This document shows, in pieces, positions 35,395 to 44,060 of a stretch of 64,000 bases of DNA. The DNA comes from Roseivirga ehrenbergii. GTDB lineage: Bacteria; Bacteroidota; Bacteroidia; Cytophagales; Cyclobacteriaceae. The stretch covers positions 18,680 to 82,679 of the forward strand of contig NZ_LQZQ01000005.1 of assembly GCF_001593005.1 (NCBI RefSeq). The letters run 5' to 3'. The position numbers were made by a program, and so were the translations under genes. The notes beneath the pieces are model-generated. The model was not told the DNA's origin. It saw nothing but the letters and a program-made list of their open reading frames with translations, and did not search any database. How positions within the stretch are numbered: position 1 is the stretch's first letter; every line of letters begins with the position of its first letter.

Positions 35395-36324
35395 TTGCAC
35401 AACATTACCGCAAATACTACCATCGTCAAACAAACGGCCCAAAAGCTAGGTTTTGATTTCTGTGGTATTTCCAAAGCAGAGTTTTTGGCCGATGAAGCTC
35501 CACGCTTAGAAGCTTGGCTTAAAAAAGGTAATCATGGTGAAATGCGCTATATGGAAAACCATTTCGATAAGCGTTTAGACCCTAGTAAGCTAGTGCCAGG
35601 GGCTAAATCTGTGGTTTCACTACTCTATAATTATTATCCAGAAAAAGATTTGGCCGAAGAGCACCCTGACCATTTAAAGCTGGCCAAATACGCTTATGGA
35701 GAGGATTACCATTTTGTAATTAAAGATCGACTGAAAACCTTTATTTCGATTTTAAAAGAAGAAATTGGTGATGTAGAAGGGCGTGTGTTTGTGGACTCAG
35801 CTCCTGTGATGGAGCGTCAGTGGGCAGCAAAAAGTGGTTTAGGTTGGTTAGGGAAAAACACGCTGTTGATTAATAAAGGGCAAGGCAGCTACTTCTTTTT
35901 AGCCGAATTAATTATTGATTTAGAGCTTGAGCCTGATGGTCCAATCAAAGACTATTGTGGAACCTGCACCAGATGTATAGACGCTTGCCCGACAGATGCG
36001 ATTACTCCTTATGAAGTAGACGCAAACAAATGTATTTCTTACTTAACCATTGAGCTGAAGGATCAGATTCCCGATACTTTTCAAGGCAAAATGAACAACT
36101 GGATTTTCGGCTGCGATATCTGTCAAGAGGTTTGTCCATGGAATCGGTTCTCAAAACCCCATTCAGAACCTACCTTTCATCCTAAAAATGAACTGTTAGA
36201 ATTATTTAACAATAATTGGCAAGATTTAACAGAGGAGGTTTTTAGGTCAGTTTTTAAAGGTTCGGCAGTAAAGCGGACTAAGCTAGAAGGTTTAAAAAGA
36301 AATATAATAATGGCAAAAAAATAG
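35395..36324 (+). CDS. queG: Epoxyqueuosine reductase QueG
   Basis: A 309-residue cobalamin-dependent reductase that makes queuosine from epoxyqueuosine in tRNA. Two ferredoxin-type clusters are visible: [16 protein letters not shown] and [37 protein letters not shown] is the QueG signature that binds the corrin and substrate (shown in parts: [20 protein letters not shown]). The start is TTG at 35395, encoding MHNITANTT; no ATG is available upstream and the product begins at the usual place. A hairpin overlaps the stop. Confidence 0.93.
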   Translation: MHNITANTTIVKQTAQKLGFDFCGISKAEFLADEAPRLEAWLKKGNHGEMRYMENHFDKRLDPSKLVPGAKSVVSLLYNYYPEKDLAEEHPDHLKLAKYAYGEDYHFVIKDRLKTFISILKEEIGDVEGRVFVDSAPVMERQWAAKSGLGWLGKNTLLINKGQGSYFFLAELIIDLELEPDGPIKDYCGTCTRCIDACPTDAITPYEVDANKCISYLTIELKDQIPDTFQGKMNNWIFGCDICQEVCPWNRFSKPHSEPTFHPKNELLELFNNNWQDLTEEVFRSVFKGSAVKRTKLEGLKRNIIMAKK

Positions 36325-36348
36325 CCCATTGCTAAGGCTGCAATGGGC
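36324..36348. terminator. Bidirectional terminator-like hairpin
   Basis: Stem GCCCATTGC (36324-36332), 7-nt loop, GCAATGGGC (36340-36348). On the minus strand it is followed by TATTTTTTTGCC, a good T tract, so it should terminate the 36366 gene; on the plus strand the T tract is weak after queG. Confidence 0.7.
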
Positions 36349-36365
36349 GGTGTTATTCAATAATT

Positions 36366-36554
36366 TTATTTAGCGAGTAAAAACTGTTCTTCGAGAACAT
36401 TTCCGTATAAGTGCCCAAATTTTGCGTAGCACCACCGTTTTAATTCTTCTAATTCATCTCCGATTACGGAATGAATAGCCTTTCTCAACTCTTTTTCAAA
36501 TAGCTTCTTGTCGAAGCTCACCTTCGCGAGGATAGTTTTGAAATATTCCAACAT
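36366..36554 (-). CDS. Small conserved-looking hypothetical protein
   Basis: A 62-residue basic/acidic helical protein starting MLEYFKTILAKVSFDKKLF and ending VLEEQFLLAK. The central ELRKAIHSVIGDELEELKRW and CYAKFGHLYGN are reminiscent of short proteins often found in Cytophagales, but I cannot assign a family with certainty. It is convergent to queG and shares the hairpin at 36324-36348. No membrane segment or signal is present. It is retained as a gene because it has a terminator in the right orientation and no overlap with any longer frame. Confidence 0.55.
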   Translation of the reverse strand: MLEYFKTILAKVSFDKKLFEKELRKAIHSVIGDELEELKRWCYAKFGHLYGNVLEEQFLLAK

Positions 36555-36697
36555 GTCAAGATCGTTTAATTGGTTATGAATCTAATGTGCCTGCCGCACG
36601 TAGTTACGAACGAAGCGATGAAGATTTAGTTACCCCAAAAATTTAAATTATCTTTAAATCCTCTTCGTTTGAGGAGAAGCGAATATAATAAATAGAC

Positions 36698-38146
36698 ATG
36701 AGAATTACCAGTTCAAAATTCATTCTTGTCGCCTGTCTCATATGTTTTGGCTTGGTGGCAAAGGCGCAATCGACTACTATTGAATTAGGGCCTGATGAAG
36801 TGGGCCTCAATCAGCTTTTTACAATTAAAGTAACGGTGTTGAATGGAAAGCTGAAATCGTATACAGACTTCCCGAATATTGATGGTTTTGCCAAAAGAGG
36901 AACTTCTTCTAGTAGCAGCACGAGCATAATTAACGGGCAAGTGAGCTCTTCTCAGAGTATTATTCAACGTTACCTTCCTTTAGAAGAGGGTACCTACCAG
37001 TTAGAAGACTTTTCACTTGAAGTAAACGGAGAAACGATATCGTCTAAAGGCAAGAAAATTAAAATTACACCTCCAGTTGAAACAAGAAGAAATACGGGCA
37101 GAACACCATATGGCCATAGCCCATTTGATAACTTGTTTGGAGAAGACAAAGACCCTGAGTTTGTAGATATAAAAGAAGATGCCTTTTTGGCCCTTACCAC
37201 AGATAAAGACGAAGTATATTTAGGAGAAGGCTTTACAGCCACATTTGCTTTTTACGTTGCCGATGATAACAGAGCTCCTTTACAATTTAGTGACCCCGGC
37301 ACTCAGTTATCTGAGGTGTTGAAAACCCTACGCCCTACAAATAGCTGGGAAGAGAACTTTAATATTGAGAATATTGCTCCTGAGAAAGTGAATGTTGGCG
37401 GCAAGGGTTATACAAAATATAAAATCTATCGGGCCACATATTATCCGCTTAACCTCGATCCAATAGTTTTCCCTTCCGTGCCTTTCGAAATGATAAAATA
37501 TCAGGTAGCCAAGTCACCATCTTTCTTCGGAAGAGACAGGAAAGAAGACTTCAAAACCTTTTACTCTAAAGAAAAGACCGTGAAGGTAAAACCTCTGCCT
37601 CCACATCCGCTTAAAGAGTCAGTAGCTGTAGGAGAGTTCTTTTTAGATGAAAAAATGAACAAAAGAACGCTAGAAACTGGTGGTAGCTTTGAATATACCT
37701 TCGGGATTTATGGAGAAGGAAATATTTCGGGAATTACTGCACCAAAAATTCCTAGTAATAAAGCCATTGAATTCTACCCTCCAGACGTGAGCCAAGATAT
37801 AAGTCGTAACAATAGTAGAGTAACGGGCTCAAAAAAATTCACCTATTATGGTTTGCCAAATGAACCAGGCGAGTACAATATGGGAGATTATTTTAGTTGG
37901 GTATACTTCAACCCAAAAACAGCGAAATACGATACGCTTAAATCTGAAGTGAAGTTTGAAGTGACTGGTGAAAGCAAAAAGAACATTTCAATTTCTTCAG
38001 TCGATTTAGGCTCGTTTTACGACTCAATCGAAGATAAATCTAATAAATTAGAGAGTATGACTGAAGATAAGACCATGCAAATACTGGCTAATATTTTAAT
38101 ATTAGCTATGTTCGCAGGAGCTGGTTTTATCTACTTTAAAAAATAA
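36698..38146 (+). CDS. batD: BatD-family protein (aerotolerance-related)
   Basis: A 482-residue secreted protein with a signal peptide (FILVACLICFGLVAKAQS) and a single C-terminal helix (ILANILILAMFAGAGFIYF) for inner-membrane anchoring. The family's N-terminal Ig-like stretches are visible: ELGPDEVGLNQLFTIKVTV, a Ser-rich GTSSSSSTSIING and SSSQSIIQRY. BatD is usually encoded with BatA, BatB, BatC and MoxR; none of these is here, so this is a solo copy. Chorismate synthase begins at the next base after its stop. Function in envelope or stress tolerance is known only loosely. Confidence 0.85.
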   Translation: MRITSSKFILVACLICFGLVAKAQSTTIELGPDEVGLNQLFTIKVTVLNGKLKSYTDFPNIDGFAKRGTSSSSSTSIINGQVSSSQSIIQRYLPLEEGTYQLEDFSLEVNGETISSKGKKIKITPPVETRRNTGRTPYGHSPFDNLFGEDKDPEFVDIKEDAFLALTTDKDEVYLGEGFTATFAFYVADDNRAPLQFSDPGTQLSEVLKTLRPTNSWEENFNIENIAPEKVNVGGKGYTKYKIYRATYYPLNLDPIVFPSVPFEMIKYQVAKSPSFFGRDRKEDFKTFYSKEKTVKVKPLPPHPLKESVAVGEFFLDEKMNKRTLETGGSFEYTFGIYGEGNISGITAPKIPSNKAIEFYPPDVSQDISRNNSRVTGSKKFTYYGLPNEPGEYNMGDYFSWVYFNPKTAKYDTLKSEVKFEVTGESKKNISISSVDLGSFYDSIEDKSNKLESMTEDKTMQILANILILAMFAGAGFIYFKK

Positions 38147-39223
38147 ATGGGCAACAGTTTCGGTAATCTTTTCAGAATCCATACCTACGGTGAATCGCAC
38201 GGAAAGGCTTTGGGTGTAATCATTGATGGCTGCCCAGCGGGTTTGCTTATTGATGAAGCGTTTATTCAATCAGAATTGGACAGGAGAAAGCCTGGTCAGT
38301 CAAAAATTACAACCCAAAGAAAAGAAGCAGACGAGTTTGAAATCGTTTCAGGTGTTTTTGAAGGGAAGTCTACAGGAACACCCATCAGTATTATTATCCG
38401 AAATCAAGATCAGAAGAGCAAAGACTACTCGCACATAGCGGATAAGTTTCGGCCTTCGCATGCCGACTATACTTTCCATACAAAGTATGGTATTCGGGAT
38501 TATAGAGGAGGCGGAAGAAGCTCTGCGAGAGAGACGGTTGCACGTGTTGCGGCCGGAGCCGTTGCTAAACTTTTTCTCAAGCACCACGGTATTTCATTCC
38601 ATGCTTATGTGTCTCAAGTAGGCCACTTAAAACTCGATAAAGATTATACTCAACTCGACCTCACAAAAATTGAAGACAATATTCTTCGTTGCCCTGACCC
38701 GGAAATGGCCGATAAAATGATCGAGTTAATTGACCAAACACGTAAAAACCGCGATACCATTGGTGGAATTGTTACAGGAGTGATTCAAGGGGTTCCGGCC
38801 GGTTTGGGCGAGCCAGTTTTTGATAAACTTCATGCCGAAATAGGCAAGGCCATGCTATCTATAAATGCGGTTAAAGGCTTTGAATATGGAAGTGGTTTTG
38901 AAGGAGTAAAACTCAATGGTTCGGAACATAATGATGAGTTCTATATGGACAATAACTTAGTGAAAACCAGAACAAATTACTCTGGTGGTATACAAGGGGG
39001 CATATCGAACGGACAGGATATTTACTTCAATGTAGCTTTCAAGCCAGTGGCTACCATCATGACCGATCAAGAGAGTATTAATGAGGCGGGCGACAGGGTT
39101 ACGGTTGAAGGTAAAGGTCGTCACGATCCTTGTGTAGTATCGCGTGCAGTACCTATTGTTGAAGCAATGGCTGCTTTGGTAATTGCTGATTATTTGCTAA
39201 TTAGCGAGACTAATCGAATTTAG
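38147..39223 (+). CDS. aroC: Chorismate synthase
   Basis: A 358-residue FMN-dependent synthase of the last shikimate step, turning EPSP into chorismate. [35 protein letters not shown], the [21 protein letters not shown]-binding stretch (110-127) and [19 protein letters not shown] are family signatures. The N-terminal ATG directly follows the batD TAA with no gap. Complete length. Bacteroidota carry one copy, so this is presumably the essential gene. Confidence 0.97.
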   Translation: MGNSFGNLFRIHTYGESHGKALGVIIDGCPAGLLIDEAFIQSELDRRKPGQSKITTQRKEADEFEIVSGVFEGKSTGTPISIIIRNQDQKSKDYSHIADKFRPSHADYTFHTKYGIRDYRGGGRSSARETVARVAAGAVAKLFLKHHGISFHAYVSQVGHLKLDKDYTQLDLTKIEDNILRCPDPEMADKMIELIDQTRKNRDTIGGIVTGVIQGVPAGLGEPVFDKLHAEIGKAMLSINAVKGFEYGSGFEGVKLNGSEHNDEFYMDNNLVKTRTNYSGGIQGGISNGQDIYFNVAFKPVATIMTDQESINEAGDRVTVEGKGRHDPCVVSRAVPIVEAMAALVIADYLLISETNRI

Positions 39224-39240
39224 ACTATCTCCCAATATAT

Positions 39241-40638
39241 ATGAAAAAGCTTCCTCTTCATGTCAAAATAATGATCGGACTTTTGGTCGGTGTTATCTGG
39301 GCATTTATATCAAGTGCATTAGGTTGGAATGAATTTACCACTAATTGGATCGATCCTTTCGGACAGATCTTTATTAGAATGTTGAAGTACATCGCTGTGC
39401 CGTTGGTGTTATTCTCAATCATTGGCGGTATTTCGGGGTTAAAGGACTTGTCTAAGTTGGGTCGAATGGGTGGAAAAACTTTATCCTTCTATTTGGTAAC
39501 CACCGTTTTTGCTGTAGGTATAGGTTTAATTCTTGTAAATGTTATCAGACCAGGTGATTTTATTGATGAAGAACAAAGAATTAAAAACCGTTTACAATAC
39601 GAAGAGTGGGTTTCTGCTACGGATGGAGTAGAAATTTTAGATGGGAAACATTACTTAGATGATCCTAAGTATAATGGGCTTGATTTCCGCAAGGAAATGA
39701 CAGAAGCCGAAAAGAAACTAGTAGAAGAAAAGAAGGCAACGGCTGAAGAAAAGAAGGATGAAGGACCGCTTTCGTTCTTAGTCGATATGGTTCCAGAAAA
39801 CATCATTCTATCTCTTTCCAATGACAAATTGATGCTTCAGGTGATTTTCTTTGCCATCTTCTTTGGAGTCTGTTTGGCGCTAGTACCAGACGAAAAAGGG
39901 GCAGGCTTAAAGAACTTTGTGGATGCCACAAATGAGGTATTCCTTAAGATGGTAGACCTCATCATGAAGTCAGCGCCATTCTTTGTTTTTGCATTATTGG
40001 CTGGTGTTATTTCCAAAATGGCCGATACGCCAGGAGAGGTTTTGCAAATATTTAAAGGTCTAGCCTCATATTCTGTAACATTGGTAATTGGGCTTCTTTT
40101 CTTGATTTTTGTTTTTTACCCACTAATTGTCAAGGGTTTTGTTAAAAGCCTGACTTATAAAAAGTTCTTTCAAAAAATCAGTCCAGCTCAGTTTTTAGCT
40201 TTCTCTACCAGTTCTAGTGCTGCTACTTTGCCAGTAACTATGGAGTGCGTTGAAGATAATCTAGGGGTGTCTAAAAACGTTTCAAGTTTCGTGTTGCCTA
40301 TTGGTGCAACAGTAAATATGGATGGTACTAGTTTGTATCAGGCCGTAGCTGTAGTGTTTATGGCGCAAATGCATATGGTAGATTTATCTGTAACACAACA
40401 GCTTACCATTGTTCTTACTGCAACTTTGGCGTCAATTGGTTCGGCAGCAGTGCCAAGTGCTGGTATTGTAATGATGGTTGTGGTACTTCAATCGGTAGGC
40501 TTGAACCCTGCTTGGATCGCTATCATTTTCCCTGTAGATAGGCCTTTGGATATGCTTAGAACAGTAGTGAATGTAACTGGCGATGCCACCGTAGCCACTT
40601 TAGTTGCTAAATCTGAAGACGAATTAAAGGAAGACTGA
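39241..40638 (+). CDS. Dicarboxylate/amino acid:cation symporter (DAACS)
   Basis: A 465-residue Na+/H+ symporter of the GltP/DctA family. HP1-type motif FSTSSSAATLPVTMEC and HP2-type motif GATVNMDGTSLYQAVAV, with ASIGSAAVPSAGIVMMV, define the substrate-binding reentrant loops. An insert of about 70 residues (FIDEEQRIKNRLQ through EKKDEGPLSF) lies between helices 3 and 4, longer than in E. coli GltP but usual in Bacteroidota. Takes up C4-dicarboxylates, glutamate or aspartate; the exact substrate is not predictable. Start ATG at 39241. Confidence 0.9.
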   Translation: MKKLPLHVKIMIGLLVGVIWAFISSALGWNEFTTNWIDPFGQIFIRMLKYIAVPLVLFSIIGGISGLKDLSKLGRMGGKTLSFYLVTTVFAVGIGLILVNVIRPGDFIDEEQRIKNRLQYEEWVSATDGVEILDGKHYLDDPKYNGLDFRKEMTEAEKKLVEEKKATAEEKKDEGPLSFLVDMVPENIILSLSNDKLMLQVIFFAIFFGVCLALVPDEKGAGLKNFVDATNEVFLKMVDLIMKSAPFFVFALLAGVISKMADTPGEVLQIFKGLASYSVTLVIGLLFLIFVFYPLIVKGFVKSLTYKKFFQKISPAQFLAFSTSSSAATLPVTMECVEDNLGVSKNVSSFVLPIGATVNMDGTSLYQAVAVVFMAQMHMVDLSVTQQLTIVLTATLASIGSAAVPSAGIVMMVVVLQSVGLNPAWIAIIFPVDRPLDMLRTVVNVTGDATVATLVAKSEDELKED

Positions 40639-40651
40639 GAAACTTTTCGAG

Positions 40652-40659
40652 TACCTTTG
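40652..40659 (+). promoter_or_regulatory. Bacteroidota -7 box for nfu
   Basis: TACCTTTG is a perfect TAnnTTTG match 28 nt before the ATG at 40687. The TTG -33 element is not clear, so the call rests on the -7 box and its position in the short gap after the symporter gene. Confidence 0.45.
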
Positions 40660-40686
40660 TAGTTCAAAAGGACTAGACAGTTAGAT

Positions 40687-41256
40687 ATGAAAGCGGTAAA
40701 TATATACATGGAGGCTAACCCCAACCCAAATTCAATGAAATTTGTGGTGAATTTTATGCTTCTGCAAGAAGGCGTTAGTTTTGACTATCCAGATATGGAA
40801 TCTGCAAAGGATTCTCCATTGGCTCAAGAACTATTTAAAATTCCTTCAGTAGAAAGAGTTTTCTACATGAGTAACTTTATTACAGTAACTAAATCTGAAT
40901 CGGTAGAGTGGCCAGAAATTCAGAACGAAATTAAAAATGTAATTAAGCCATACTTAGAAAATGACAAGCCTTTAATTCTTCAGGAATTGGATAAAGATCC
41001 ATTGTTTGATGAGAACGATTCTGAAGTTGTAAAACAAATCAAAGGTATTTTGGATGAATACATTCGTCCTGCGGTTGAACAAGATGGTGGAGCCATTGGC
41101 TTTGCTTCTTTTAATGATGGAGTGGTGAAGGTAAACCTTCAAGGCTCTTGCAGTGGATGCCCTGCCTCAGCGGTTACTTTAAAGTCAGGTATTGAGAACT
41201 TGCTGAAGAGAATGCTTCCTAACGATGTAAGAGAAGTGGTTGCAGAAGGCGTTTAA
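40687..41256 (+). CDS. NifU-family Fe-S scaffold protein (Nfu)
   Basis: A 189-residue iron-sulfur carrier. The N-terminal Nfu_N domain (about 1-90: EANPNPNSMKFVVNF, SVERVFYMSNFITVT) is followed by the C-terminal NifU domain with the CxxC cluster site C-S-G-C in LQGSCSGCPASAVTLKSG (about 155-172). It receives and delivers [4Fe-4S] clusters. Sits alone; the terminator at 41285-41314 closes the unit. Candidate client enzymes in this window include QueG and the radical SAM proteins. Confidence 0.92.
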   Translation: MKAVNIYMEANPNPNSMKFVVNFMLLQEGVSFDYPDMESAKDSPLAQELFKIPSVERVFYMSNFITVTKSESVEWPEIQNEIKNVIKPYLENDKPLILQELDKDPLFDENDSEVVKQIKGILDEYIRPAVEQDGGAIGFASFNDGVVKVNLQGSCSGCPASAVTLKSGIENLLKRMLPNDVREVVAEGV

Positions 41257-41284
41257 AAGAATTAAACATATTGAAGTTATATTT

Positions 41285-41314
41285 AAGGTGATTCGAAAGG
41301 GTCACCTTTTTATT
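41285..41314 (+). terminator. Intrinsic terminator after nfu
   Basis: Stem AAGGTGA (41285-41291) pairs with TCACCTT (41302-41308) across a 10-nt loop, followed by a T-rich run (TTTTATTTG). It lies 29 nt after the nfu stop. Confidence 0.75.
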
Positions 41315-41355
41315 TGAGTATCACTTAGATTTTGAAACTCTATTTAATGAATAAT

Positions 41356-42339
41356 ATGAAAGCGAACATTAAGAAAATAGCAGTATTAACCTCCGGGGGC
41401 GATGCACCAGGAATGAATGCTGCCGTTAGGGCAGTAGTGAGGTCTAGTGTCTACTATAACCTCGATGTCTATGGGATTTATAAGGGCTATGATGGCCTTA
41501 TTAATGGAGATATAGAACAGCTTCAAGTGCGGTCAGTCTCTAATATTCTTAGCCGTGGCGGTACATTTTTACTTTCGGCTAGAAGTGATGAGTTTAGGAC
41601 CAAAGAAGGAAGAGCAAAGGCTTATAAAAATTTCAAAGCAAATGATCTAGATGCCTTAGTGGTTATTGGTGGTGACGGTTCGTTCACGGGAGCTGATGTT
41701 TTTAGTCAGGAATATGATGTGCCAGTTTTAGGGATTCCAGGCACTATTGATAATGACTTGGCGGGCACAGATTTCACTATTGGATACGACACTGCCTGTA
41801 ACACAGCTACCGAAGCTATTGATAAAATAAGAGACACTGCCTCTTCTCACGAAAGACTTTTCTTTGTAGAAGTAATGGGCAGAGACGCTGGCTTTATAGC
41901 TGTAAACTCGGGGATAAGCGGTGGTGCTGTTGCAATGCTTTTGCCAGAGCACAATTGGGGAATCGATGATTTGATCAGAAGACTCCAAAGAGGGGCTTCT
42001 AGCGAAAAAGCTTCCAACATAGTAATCGTAGCCGAGGGATGTAAACTTGGCTCTGCTTATGACATAGCTGCCAAAGTAAAAACTCAGTTAGATTACTTTG
42101 ATATTCGTGTCACCGTTTTAGGGCATTTACAGCGAGGTGGTTCGCCTACAACCTCCGATAGAGTTCTTGCTAGCAGGTTAGGTGTTGCGGCTGTTGAGGG
42201 CTTGTTAAATGGGCAATCCAATGTTATGGTAGGGGTGGTGAATAGTAACGTGGTCTATACACCTATCAACGAGGCAGTAAAAACCATTAAGAAAATTGAT
42301 GCTGAGGAATTTAGGATTGCTAAAATTCTTTCGATCTAG
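41356..42339 (+). CDS. pfkA: ATP-dependent 6-phosphofructokinase
   Basis: A 327-residue glycolytic kinase. The ATP site is VLTSGGDAPGMNAAVRAVVR; the catalytic Asp is in PGTIDNDLAGTDFTIGYDTA; MGRDAGFIAVNSGI and VIVAEGCK and LGHLQRGGSPTTSDRV are family signatures. ATG at 41356 begins MKANIKKIAVLTSGG, close to the family's usual start. Upstream in-frame TTG at 41332 and ATG at 41347 exist. Regulation by allosteric sites cannot be judged from sequence alone. Confidence 0.96.
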   Translation: MKANIKKIAVLTSGGDAPGMNAAVRAVVRSSVYYNLDVYGIYKGYDGLINGDIEQLQVRSVSNILSRGGTFLLSARSDEFRTKEGRAKAYKNFKANDLDALVVIGGDGSFTGADVFSQEYDVPVLGIPGTIDNDLAGTDFTIGYDTACNTATEAIDKIRDTASSHERLFFVEVMGRDAGFIAVNSGISGGAVAMLLPEHNWGIDDLIRRLQRGASSEKASNIVIVAEGCKLGSAYDIAAKVKTQLDYFDIRVTVLGHLQRGGSPTTSDRVLASRLGVAAVEGLLNGQSNVMVGVVNSNVVYTPINEAVKTIKKIDAEEFRIAKILSI

Positions 42340-42438
42340 TTAAGCTTTTTTTTCAAAAATTCTTTCACTCGAAGAATTTATAACTGAGTCAGTTTGTAGT
42401 GGTGCTCCCTGGAATATTCATCATAGAGCGATGAAAAC

Positions 42439-42469
42439 AAAAAAAAGCCCAGCATTTGCTGAGCTTTTT
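42439..42469 (-). terminator. Intrinsic terminator of the tRNA unit
   Basis: On the minus strand AAGCTCAGC, loop AAAT, then GCTGGGCTT followed by an uninterrupted run of T (plus strand AAAAAAAAGCCC). It lies just after tRNA-Glu in the minus direction. Confidence 0.85.
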
Positions 42470-42473
42470 GAAG

Positions 42474-42545
42474 TAGTCCGTAGGGGAATCGAACCCCTGT
42501 TGCTGAGATGAAAACCCAGTGTCCTAACCCCTAGACGAACGGACC
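42474..42545 (-). tRNA. tRNA-Glu (TTC)
   Basis: The minus strand folds as a 72-nt cloverleaf: acceptor GGTCCGT/ACGGACT (first pair G-T), D arm GTCT...GGAC, anticodon stem CTGGG/CTCAG around TTTTCAT (anticodon TTC) and T arm AGGGG TTCGATT CCCCT. CCA is not encoded. It ends the unit with tRNA-Ser; 10 nt separate them. Confidence 0.95.
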
Positions 42546-42555
42546 CTTAATAATG

Positions 42556-42640
42556 CAGAGGAGGAGGGATTCGAACCCCCGGTACCTCGCGGTACAACGG
42601 TTTTCAAGACCGCCGCATTCGACCACTCTGCCACTCCTCT
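42556..42640 (-). tRNA. tRNA-Ser (TGA)
   Basis: An 85-nt type II tRNA on the minus strand. The acceptor AGAGGAG/CTCCTCT is fully paired, the D arm is GCAGAG.., the anticodon loop CTTGAAA gives TGA, a long variable arm (GTACCGCGAGGTAC) follows, and the T arm is GGGGG TTCGAAT CCCTC. CCA is not encoded. Confidence 0.95.
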
Positions 42641-42709
42641 GTGTGTGATCTCCCGTTTGGGACTGCAAAGATAGTGGTAATTTTATTTTTGCAAATAGCC
42701 AGGGCAAAA

Positions 42710-43660
42710 TTATTTATCATTTGCTTCACGAATTTCCATTTTGGCCTTGTCGATAGCCGCGTTCATCTCAAATCCTACCAGTAGAATGAGTGAAATTATG
42801 AATAGCCAAAGCATTAAAACCAACAATGCCCCAATGGAACCATAAAGCTTATTATAATTGCCAAAATTGTTAACATAATAAGAGAAACCAAATGAAGAGA
42901 CAATAATGGCTAGTGTTGAAAATACTGATCCTATGCTCAGGAAATGCCATTTTTCGTGGATTGCCGGAGCCCAATAGTATATGGAAGATATGGCGATTTG
43001 GAAGATAAGGTATAGAAATACGAACCTCAAAATAAAGACCAGATCCACAGAAATATTATCATTAATGATGGATCTAATTTCCGAATCAAGGATCATTTGT
43101 TGCCCTACAATAAGCAGTGCAATCGAGATGATAAAGGATAGTGCAAGAATGAAAATTAATATAGTAGCAATGAACCTAATGGAGAAAAAGCCCCTAGTTT
43201 CATTGGTTTTATAGCAAGCATTAAAGGCACTCATTAGTGAGGTCATACCATTGGTAGACAGAATTAGTGTAAGAATAAAGCCAACTGAAAGTAGTCCGCC
43301 ACGCTGTTTACTAATAATATCATGGATCGTAGTCTCTGCTGCGTTGTATAAATTCGAAGGTAAAATGTCTTTCAAAAACCCGATGATCTCATCGTTGGTG
43401 AGTTCAGGGAAGAAGTTTTGAATGTAGGGTGTTAATGTAAATAAAAATATAATTGCTGGAAAAATGGCCATCGTGAAACTAAATGCTACCCCGTTGGCGC
43501 GATCTAGAATTTCATCATTTGACATTTTCCTGATAAAGATCAGAATGGCATCATAAAGACCAATCTTGTCTTTCCCTAGCTTGATCTTCTGAAGAAAGGC
43601 TACCAGTTTAAGGTAATACTTGTTTTCAAATACAAATTTTAGAATTCTATTTTTCATCAA
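42710..43660 (-). CDS. YihY/BrkB-family membrane protein
   Basis: A 316-residue membrane protein with six helices. RANGVAFSFTMAIFPAIIFLF, GGLLSVGFILTLILSTNGM, and YGSIGALLVLMLWLFIISL are the conserved helices of the BrkB family. A short basic N-terminus precedes the first helix. Biological role remains unclear for the family (once thought to be RNase BN). It overlaps the thioesterase gene by 14 nt and is the last of a three-gene minus-strand operon headed by mltG. Confidence 0.88.
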   Translation of the reverse strand: MMKNRILKFVFENKYYLKLVAFLQKIKLGKDKIGLYDAILIFIRKMSNDEILDRANGVAFSFTMAIFPAIIFLFTLTPYIQNFFPELTNDEIIGFLKDILPSNLYNAAETTIHDIISKQRGGLLSVGFILTLILSTNGMTSLMSAFNACYKTNETRGFFSIRFIATILIFILALSFIISIALLIVGQQMILDSEIRSIINDNISVDLVFILRFVFLYLIFQIAISSIYYWAPAIHEKWHFLSIGSVFSTLAIIVSSFGFSYYVNNFGNYNKLYGSIGALLVLMLWLFIISLILLVGFEMNAAIDKAKMEIREANDK

Positions 43661-44060
43661 AATAGGGCTCTAATACTTGAACTAATTCTTTTGGTGCCTT
43701 GGTAAGTTTATTGGATTCCATATTTACGAAAACCAACATGGTCATGCCCTCATTAATAAGCTCATCTTGTTCGTTTCTTATTTCGTAATTGAAGCGCATT
43801 CTTACTTTCGGTATTTCTGGTATGGTCACTTTAATAGTAAGCAGCTGATCATATTTGGCTGGGCTATGATATTTACTGTAGTTTTCGTGTACAGGCATCA
43901 TAATTCCCGCTTTTTCTAATTCACCATAACTGAACCCAATTTGTTTCAATGCTTCAACTCTTGCTACTTCGTAGTACATAGCATAGTTACCATAATAGAC
44001 ATAAGCCATTTGGTCTGTTTCGGCATATCTTACCCTGATTTGGGTGGAAGCAGTATACAT
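43647..44060 (-). CDS. Acyl-CoA thioesterase, YbgC/FadM type (hotdog fold)
   Basis: A 137-residue hotdog-fold thioesterase. RVRYAETDQMAYVYYGNYAM holds the catalytic Asp (in ETDQM) and the YYGNY loop, with YYEVARVEAL as the long central helix. Hydrolyses short- or medium-chain acyl-CoAs; relatives can also act on hydroxybenzoyl-CoA or phospholipid-linked acyl groups. Start and mltG's stop overlap by 1 nt (TAATG), so it is coupled to mltG. Confidence 0.88.
   Translation of the reverse strand: MYTASTQIRVRYAETDQMAYVYYGNYAMYYEVARVEALKQIGFSYGELEKAGIMMPVHENYSKYHSPAKYDQLLTIKVTIPEIPKVRMRFNYEIRNEQDELINEGMTMLVFVNMESNKLTKAPKELVQVLEPYFDEK

Noticed and set aside
42474..42640. tRNA pair as an attachment site for an integrated element
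   Set aside because: No integrase, direct repeat or gene change beside the tRNAs; core genes on both sides.
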